Positions 59,601 to 64,000 of a DNA stretch of 64,000 bases are shown here, in pieces. Origin of the DNA: Leptothrix sp. (in: b-proteobacteria) (GTDB lineage: Bacteria > Pseudomonadota > Gammaproteobacteria > Burkholderiales > Burkholderiaceae_C); contig PNKV01000004.1 in the NCBI GenBank assembly GCA_013822685.1, forward strand, positions 184,510 to 248,509. Reading direction: 5' to 3'. A model generated the notes under the pieces. The model had not been told where the DNA came from, did no database searches, and worked only from the letters and a program-made list of their open reading frames with translations. Numbering within the stretch: position 1 is the first letter of the stretch; each line of letters begins with the position of its first letter. The translations under genes were made by a program, and so were the position numbers.

Positions 59601-59919
59601 CAGTTTGCTGGCACCCGATTTCACCATCTCGTGGCCCACCGGCGAGTTTGGTCCCATGGGCATTGAAGGTGCGGTGCACCTGGGCTTTGGCAAGCAACTG
59701 GCCAGCATCGAAGACCCCGCGCAACGCCAGCAAGCTTTCGACCAGTTGGTGGCCGCCGCCTACCAGCGTGGCAAGGGCCTGAACATGGCCAGCCACCTGG
59801 AGCTGGACGACGTCATCGACCCGGCTGACACGCGCCGCTGGTTGGTGCGTGGGCTGGCCGCCATGCCCGCCACCCCGCACCGTGCCGGACGAAAACGCCC
59901 ATTTGTGGACGCTTGGTGA
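56617..59919 (+). CDS. Single-chain multidomain acyl-CoA carboxylase
   Basis: A 1100-residue biotin-dependent carboxylase with all parts in one chain. Biotin carboxylase occupies about 5-455 (ATP-grasp loop KALAGGGGRGMR and FFMEANPRLQVEH). The biotin carrier domain is at about 495-565, with biotinyl-Lys529 in EAMKMEF. The carboxyltransferase is at about 600-1095 (WAEGGGGRPNDEYPG, FAGNASLAGCCDVIIA, PLVSLCDTPGFMVGPD and RKGYGLGAQAM). This order and size match the single-chain long-chain acyl-CoA carboxylases. It probably carboxylates a CoA thioester to a malonyl-CoA-type product; substrate unknown. The adjacent genes give no pathway. Confidence 0.9.
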   Translation: MPSTAQPVLLIANRGEIAIRIARAAHELGWRTVGVVAEDDQQAQHAFHVDALQILPGKGVPAYLSIDHVVSAAQAEGCTHVHPGYGLLSENADFARACATAGLTFVGPAPEVLDLLGDKAQARALAQRCGVPVTQGIDHGVSLAEAQAFFAELGPGGAMMIKALAGGGGRGMRVVEAEQDIPAAFERCQSEALAAFGRADVYVEQLVRRARHIEVQALGDGSGAVSHAWERDCTVQRNHQKLVEIAPAPDLDATLRQRLLDDALKLAQAVKLRGLCTFEFLVDLDHPGHHFFMEANPRLQVEHTVTEAVTGLDLVQLQLHLSQGATLAELQATQGDIASPRGTAIQVRVNVERMGADGRALPAGGTVRAYEPPGGPGIRVDGHGHIGLQPHPGFDTLLAKVIVHHPAGFGPALQRSRRALGEFRLDGVDSNIAFLQALLAHPDLAAYQVSTRWLQLHVAALLAAVRHQQRPRELAHAAQHPGAAIQLAGVAEGCVAVSATVPGSLVSLHVQPGDTVRAGQRVAVIEAMKMEFEVNAIQGGQVAAVLAEVGHVVAEGQALLALDPADDDGQAHATNDHVLDLGHIRPDLAEVIERHAVTLDARRPDAVAKRHAKGHRTARENVDDFLDEGSFLEYGGLALASQRIRLKEPELIARSPADGLIAGLGTVNAAQFGEQAARCMVLAYDYTVFAGTQGIINHKKTDRMLHLALQRALPLVLWAEGGGGRPNDEYPGVSLLDNMTFLGLARLSGLVPLVAIVNGRCFAGNASLAGCCDVIIATKDTSIGMAGPAMIEGGGLGKFTPEEVGPVSMQAPNGVIDVVVDDEAHAVRVARQYLSYFQGNTTGWQCADQRLLRHVVPEKRTRVYDMRAAIHTLFDTDSVLELRREFAPGMVTALVRVEGRPMGVIANDPRHLGGAIDADGADKAVRFMQLCDAFDVPLVSLCDTPGFMVGPDAEQTATVRHFSRMFLMAASITVPFFTVVLRKGYGLGAQAMTAGSLLAPDFTISWPTGEFGPMGIEGAVHLGFGKQLASIEDPAQRQQAFDQLVAAAYQRGKGLNMASHLELDDVIDPADTRRWLVRGLAAMPATPHRAGRKRPFVDAW

Positions 59920-59968
59920 GATCTTTATAGAAGCAAGCGGTGTCAATGATTGCGAGAGGTAACGCAGG

Positions 59969-59998
59969 TTGAGTTATGGGCCCGTGTCCCGATACATT
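59969..59998 (+). promoter_or_regulatory. Promoter candidate before the DUF1800 gene
   Basis: TTGAGT (59969-59974) and TACATT (59993-59998) are 18 bases apart, in the 108-base gap after the carboxylase gene and 30 bases before the proposed start. Both boxes are imperfect. Confidence 0.35.
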
Positions 59999-60027
59999 GC
60001 CTGTCCGCATTCGATACAAGACATTTG

Positions 60028-61719
60028 ATGGCCGCCCTAGAAGTTGAACCCTGCGACCCTTCCGTCCTCCCCTCAACACCCGATTGGCATGGCGCCGGCG
60101 TGGCGCTGTCCGTGGCCGCTGCGGCCTCGCTGGTGGCCTGCGGTGGCGGCGCCCAACCGTTCGAGCCCATGACCGAGGCTCGCGCGGCCCGCCTGCTGAA
60201 TCAGGGCGGATTGGGGTCCACCCCGGAGCAAGTGGCAGTGCTGGTGCGCGATGGTGCCGATGCCTGGATGACGGCCCAGCTGGCCATGCCCCTGTCGCCT
60301 TCCGTGTGGGACTGGGCCCGCGCGCAGGGCTTTGACAACCGCGCCTATGCGCGTGGCGACTTTGGCCTGGACCAGGCCTTGTGGTGGCGCCTGTGCACGG
60401 CCAAGGATGTGCTGCGCCAGCGGGTGGTCCTCGCGCTCAGCGAGATCTTCGTGGTCTCGCCCTTGAACATGGTGGCCTATTACAAGCAGTTCGCCTGCCT
60501 GGCCTGGTGGGAGCTGCTGGAGCAGCATTGCTTTGGCAACTTCCGCGATCTGCTCACGCACATCACCCTGTCGCCCGCCATGGGCGTGTACCTCAGCATG
60601 CGCGGCAGCAGCAAGGACGACGGCCGCGGCCGCCACCCTGACGAGAACTATGCGCGCGAGCTGCTGCAGCTGTTCACCATCGGCCTGAATACCTTGCAGC
60701 CCGATGGCTCGCCCACGGTGCCCGCCAAAGACACCTACGACGGGCACACGGTGTCGCAACTGGCCAAGGTGTTCACCGGTTGGGATGTCGACGGCTTCAA
60801 CCCCTTCGACCCCGAAGGCCCTTGTGATTATTTGCGCGTGCCCATGGGCTTCCATGCCGATCGCCACGCCGACACCGACAAGAGCGTGCTGGGCGTCAAC
60901 ATCCCCGGCCAGACGCCCGGGCCGGAAGCCATGCGCCTGGCGCTGGACGCGGTGTTCAATCACCCCAATGTGGGCTTCTTCATCGCGCGCCAGCTCATCC
61001 AGCGCCTGGTGACCAGCAACCCCAGCAAGGACTACGTCTGGCGTGTGGCCATGGCCTTCAACAGCAATGGGGCGCCCATGCCCGTGCGCGGTGACCTGGC
61101 CGCCGTGGTGCGCGCCGTGCTGGCCGACCCGGAAGCCCGGCCCGAGATCACCCTGCCTGCGGCCAGCCAGCCCGCGCCCACGCAGCCAACCCAGACCGAT
61201 GGCAAGTTGCGCGAACCCGTGCTGCGCCTGCTGCAGTGGCTGCGCCTGGTGAACGTCACGTCCACCGATGGGCAATGGCGTTTCCCTGATCTGTCGGGCA
61301 GCGACCAGTTGGGCCAGGCCCCGCTGCGTTCACCCTCGGTCTTCAACTTCTTCCGACCAGGTTACGTGCCGCCCAACACGGCCATGGCCACCAAGGGCCT
61401 GGTCGCGCCAGAGTTCCAGGTCACCAACGAATCCAGCGTGATGGGCTACGCCAACTTCCTGTTGCGCATCATGCCTTTTGGGGGCAACGGCATCTTGCCC
61501 AACTACGAGCCCTGGCTGGCCATGGCCGACCAACCCGCCCGCCTGGTGGATCAGCTCAACCTGCACCTGACCGGGCGCGTGCTGTCGCCCACCACGGTGG
61601 ACACGGTAGTGGTGGGTGTCAACTCGATCCTCGGCACTTCGCCCAACGAACGGCTCAACCGCGTGGTGGCCGCGTTTTTCCTCATCATGTGCTGCCCCGA
61701 GTACCTCGTGCAGCGCTGA
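60028..61719 (+). CDS. DUF1800 domain-containing exported protein
   Basis: A 563-residue protein of the DUF1800 family, of unknown function, nearly always paired with a DUF1501 gene. RAARLLNQGGLGSTPEQVAVL, VLRQRVVLALSEIFVVS, DENYARELLQLFTIGL and QLAKVFTGWDVDGF are family blocks. The N-terminus contains VALSVAAAASLVACGGG, a possible lipobox, but the preceding part is acidic rather than basic, so export is uncertain. ATG 60028 is tentative; no good ribosome binding site is seen. The DUF1501 gene starts 11 bases after its end. Confidence 0.85.
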   Translation: MAALEVEPCDPSVLPSTPDWHGAGVALSVAAAASLVACGGGAQPFEPMTEARAARLLNQGGLGSTPEQVAVLVRDGADAWMTAQLAMPLSPSVWDWARAQGFDNRAYARGDFGLDQALWWRLCTAKDVLRQRVVLALSEIFVVSPLNMVAYYKQFACLAWWELLEQHCFGNFRDLLTHITLSPAMGVYLSMRGSSKDDGRGRHPDENYARELLQLFTIGLNTLQPDGSPTVPAKDTYDGHTVSQLAKVFTGWDVDGFNPFDPEGPCDYLRVPMGFHADRHADTDKSVLGVNIPGQTPGPEAMRLALDAVFNHPNVGFFIARQLIQRLVTSNPSKDYVWRVAMAFNSNGAPMPVRGDLAAVVRAVLADPEARPEITLPAASQPAPTQPTQTDGKLREPVLRLLQWLRLVNVTSTDGQWRFPDLSGSDQLGQAPLRSPSVFNFFRPGYVPPNTAMATKGLVAPEFQVTNESSVMGYANFLLRIMPFGGNGILPNYEPWLAMADQPARLVDQLNLHLTGRVLSPTTVDTVVVGVNSILGTSPNERLNRVVAAFFLIMCCPEYLVQR

Positions 61720-61730
61720 ACGGTGTGACC

Positions 61731-63113
61731 ATGACTTCCGATTCCATCAGCCGCCGCGCTTTCCTGCAACGTGGTGCGGCCTTGTCGCTGGCAGGCAGCG
61801 CCGCACCTTTCGCCCTCAACCTGGCCACCATGGCCGAAGCCGCCGCGCAAACCTCTGGCGGGGCCGATTACAAAGCCCTGGTCTGCGTTTTCCTGCAAGG
61901 CGGCAATGACCATGGCAACACGCTGATCCCGTTTGACGAGGCCAGCTACGCGGGCTATGCCACGGCACGGGGTGGCGTGGCCCTTGGGCGTGACGGGCTG
62001 GCCGCCACGGCCTTGTCCACCACGCTGGGCGGGCGGCAATTGGCCATGGCACCCAGCCTCGCGCCCCTCAAGCCCTTGTACGAATCGGGCCGCCTGGCCT
62101 GGTTGCTCAACATCGGCCCTTTGGTTCAACCGACCACGCTGGCGCAGTACCAGGCCCGGTCGGTGCCTTTGCCCGCCAAACTGTTCTCGCACAATGACCA
62201 GCAGTCGGCCTGGCAGTCTTACGGGCCGGAAGGCACGCTGGCGGGCTGGGGTGGTTTGTCCACCGATGCCGTCATGTCGGGCAATGGTCGGGCATCGCTG
62301 ACCTGCATCAACACGGCGGGCAACGCGGTCTACCTGTCGGGCCGCTCGGCGGTGCCTTACATGGTCAATCCGGCCGGGGTGCCTTCGCTCTACGCGCTCA
62401 ATGGCGGCCTGTTCGGTTCGGCCGCGTGCGAGGCGGCTTTCCGCCAGCTCGTCACCCAGACCTCGCAAGCGCATGTGATGGCCAGCGAGCATGCGCGCGT
62501 CATGGCCCGCGCCATCGATGTCAATGCTCAGTTGCAGACGGCTCTGGCCGCCACACCCGCCTTGGCCACGGCGTTTGACGGAGCCAACCCCTTGGCCAAC
62601 CAGCTGCGCATGGTGGCCCAGTTGATCGCAGCGCGCGGCCGCCTGGGCATGCGCCGCCAGGTCTTCTTCGTGTCCTTGTCCGGTTTTGATCTGCACGACA
62701 ACCTGCTCAGCCGCCACGCGCTGTTGCTGGGCCAACTTGCCTCGGCGTTGGTGAGCTTTCAAGGGGCACTGGACGAGTTGAACGTGGCGCCCAATGTGAC
62801 CACATTCACCGCCAGCGACTTCGGCCGCACGCTCAGCAGCAACGGCGATGGCTCGGACCACGGCTGGGGTGGGCATCACCTGGTCATGGGCGGCGCCGTG
62901 CGTGGCGCCAGCCTGTACGGGCAGTTGCCCGGCGCGGGCCTGGGCGGCGAGAACGACACGGGCCAGGGCCGCTTGCTGCCCACCATGGGCGTGCAGCAGT
63001 TGGCGGGCTCCCTGGGCCGCTGGATGGGCGTGTCGTCCACTGACCTCAATGTGATCAATCCTGGCCTGGGTGCTTTCAATGCCGGCACGCTCTCCAGCTT
63101 GCTCACCACCTGA
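61731..63113 (+). CDS. DUF1501 domain-containing Tat-exported protein
   Basis: A 460-residue protein of the DUF1501 family (sulfatase/phosphatase-like superfamily). The signal SRRAFLQRGAALSLAGSAA at 7-25 fits a twin-arginine (Tat) leader. FLQGGNDHGNTLIPFD, SFDLH-like SLSGFDLHDN and SDFGRTLSSNGDGSDHGWGGHHLVMGG are family blocks, the last with candidate metal ligands. Function unknown. It is translated right after the DUF1800 gene and the two products probably act together in the periplasm. Confidence 0.88.
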   Translation: MTSDSISRRAFLQRGAALSLAGSAAPFALNLATMAEAAAQTSGGADYKALVCVFLQGGNDHGNTLIPFDEASYAGYATARGGVALGRDGLAATALSTTLGGRQLAMAPSLAPLKPLYESGRLAWLLNIGPLVQPTTLAQYQARSVPLPAKLFSHNDQQSAWQSYGPEGTLAGWGGLSTDAVMSGNGRASLTCINTAGNAVYLSGRSAVPYMVNPAGVPSLYALNGGLFGSAACEAAFRQLVTQTSQAHVMASEHARVMARAIDVNAQLQTALAATPALATAFDGANPLANQLRMVAQLIAARGRLGMRRQVFFVSLSGFDLHDNLLSRHALLLGQLASALVSFQGALDELNVAPNVTTFTASDFGRTLSSNGDGSDHGWGGHHLVMGGAVRGASLYGQLPGAGLGGENDTGQGRLLPTMGVQQLAGSLGRWMGVSSTDLNVINPGLGAFNAGTLSSLLTT

Positions 63114-63168
63114 TGCCGCAAGCCCTTGATGCGGCTACCATGCGGCCTCGTGTTCACCTGGAGTCCGC

Positions 63169-63669
63169 ATGAGCAGCAGCGCCAAGCCCAATCAACTCAG
63201 CCGCAACATCGCCCGCTTCCAGCGCTTGCCCGCCGGTTTGCGTCCCTGGCTGACCAGCTTCATGCTTGGCAATGTGGTCCCCATGGTCGGCTCGGCCGGC
63301 CTGCGTTTCGAGGAGATCTCGAACGAGCGCGTGGTGGTCACCATCCGCAATCGTCGCAAGGTGCAGAACCACATCAAGGGCTTGCACGCCGCGGCCATGG
63401 CCTTGCTGGCCGAAACGGCCACCGGCTTTTGCGTGGGCATGAACGTGCCTGACGACAAGCTGCCCCTGATCAAGACCATGAAGGTGGATTACCTCAAGCG
63501 AGCGCAGGGTGACATGAAGGCCGTGGCGCAGTTGCGGCCCGATCAGATCCAGCAGATCCGCACGCAGGACAAGGGTGAGGTCACGGTGCCGGTCAGCATC
63601 ACGGACGAGTCGGGTGGGGAGCCTATTCAGTGCGAGATGGTGTGGGCTTGGGTGCCGAAGAAGCGGTGA
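63169..63669 (+). CDS. DUF4442 hotdog-fold protein
   Basis: A 166-residue protein of the DUF4442 family with a predicted hotdog thioesterase-like fold. Family-like parts are FNxxxP-type N-terminus (RFQRLPAGLRPWLTSFMLG), MVGSAGLRFEEIS, NRRKVQNHIKGLHAAAMALLAE and VDYLKRAQGDMKAVA. It may act on an acyl-CoA, but no substrate is known. GGAGTCCGC precedes the ATG. Confidence 0.85.
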   Translation: MSSSAKPNQLSRNIARFQRLPAGLRPWLTSFMLGNVVPMVGSAGLRFEEISNERVVVTIRNRRKVQNHIKGLHAAAMALLAETATGFCVGMNVPDDKLPLIKTMKVDYLKRAQGDMKAVAQLRPDQIQQIRTQDKGEVTVPVSITDESGGEPIQCEMVWAWVPKKR

Positions 63670-64000
63670 ACCCTTCAAGCGTGCTGCTTGAGTGCGTTGT
63701 TTTTGCAGCGCGGGGTGGGGGATTCGGCGGAGGCGGGCGGGGCTCCTATGGTGGCGGTCCACCGCGTTGCGGCGGACTGCTCTCGGTGCTCGGCCACGGC
63801 GGGCGGCTGCGGAACTCGCGCTGCGCGCTCAAACAGTCCTCGCCGACCCCTCGCGGTGCGAGGGGCAACCCGCCATGGCCTGTGCGCCTCGACGCCCCCG
63901 AAGTCGCCCCGCCCGCCTCCGCCGAGTCCCTGATCCACCCCGCTGGTGGCGCAGCACGAAATGCGGCCGTGGCGGGCCACCAGCGGGGCGAAACAAGGGT
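63670..64000. repeat. Gene-free end with nested inverted repeats
   Basis: 331 bases to the window edge with no supported gene. A 24-base arm at 63719-63742 matches the reverse complement of 63907-63930 at 23 positions. A hairpin CCCCTCGC-GGT-GCGAGGGG lies inside at 63847-63865. A second pair, CCCCGCTGGTGG (63938-63949) with CCACCAGCGGGG (63977-63988), is perfect. The layout could be a small non-autonomous repeat element or a structured RNA. Its full extent is cut by the window. Confidence 0.5.

Noticed and set aside
57631..59946. A 771-codon open frame antisense to the acyl-CoA carboxylase gene
   Set aside because: It is the shadow of a strongly supported gene in high-GC DNA. Its product is His/Gln/Gly-rich and has no recognisable domain.
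63675..63980. A 101-codon minus-strand frame at the right edge
   Set aside because: It lies across nested inverted repeats and has Arg/Gly/Ala-rich, domain-free sequence, as expected by chance at this GC.

Overview
The window is 64 kb of high-GC chromosome from a betaproteobacterium, most likely order Burkholderiales (Comamonadaceae or the Rubrivivax-Leptothrix-Aquabacterium group). The grounds are the full atpIBEFHAGDC operon of betaproteobacterial type, a gspC-gspGHIJKLMN-gspDEF type II secretion locus, PEP-CTERM sorted surface proteins, GTP-type PEP carboxykinase and many Burkholderiales-style regulators. No rRNA, tRNA, CRISPR array or intact insertion sequence was found. The left edge cuts a rep helicase gene.

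Layout. 0-6.6 kb: partial rep, a PEP-CTERM protein, a PcaC-PcaD-type fusion enzyme, the RlpA lipoprotein, an EamA exporter and hemE. 6.7-12.5 kb: an unusual group made of a condensation-type acyltransferase, a double GNAT protein, a GH3-type acyl-adenylating enzyme and two further GNAT-fold proteins. 12.6-19.9 kb: the F1Fo ATP synthase operon, closed by a bidirectional terminator. 19.9-24.0 kb: an AraC regulator divergent from an MpaB/Lcp-like (DUF2236) protein, then biosynthetic ilvA. 24.0-35.7 kb: type II secretion, with gspC divergent from an eleven-gene operon. 35.7-37.8 kb: a stand-alone Lon-type AAA+ ATPase behind a sigma-54-like site, and a cytosolic 5'-nucleotidase. 37.8-41.2 kb: a minus-strand operon for a tungstate/molybdate-type ABC importer whose ATPase has lost nearly all catalytic motifs, followed by a MOSC protein.

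41.2-43.3 kb: pckG behind a leader carrying a terminator-like hairpin with a T-run directly before the ribosome binding site. 43.4-48.6 kb: a second PEP-CTERM protein with a sigma-54-like promoter, a secreted pectin-acetylesterase-family enzyme (a plausible type II secretion substrate), a MetR-like LysR regulator, an RlmN/Cfr-family radical SAM enzyme and an AraC regulator. 48.7-51.3 kb: two adjacent acyl-CoA dehydrogenases. 51.4-54.4 kb: an accessory insertion of visibly lower GC carrying an OLD-family nuclease and a compact UvrD-like helicase, that is a Gabija-like anti-phage module, with gene-free flanks. 54.4-56.6 kb: small accessory genes (YdeI-like, orphan ParB-like, two small conserved proteins). 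56.6-59.9 kb: a single-chain acyl-CoA carboxylase. 60.0-63.1 kb: a DUF1800/DUF1501 exported pair. Then a DUF4442 hotdog protein and a gene-free, strongly inverted-repeat-rich end.

The best candidates for something new are the degenerate Mod/Tup-type ABC operon, the pckG leader, the GH3-GNAT-condensation group and the compact OLD-helicase module. All functions are inferred from sequence read by eye; no search or folding was run.
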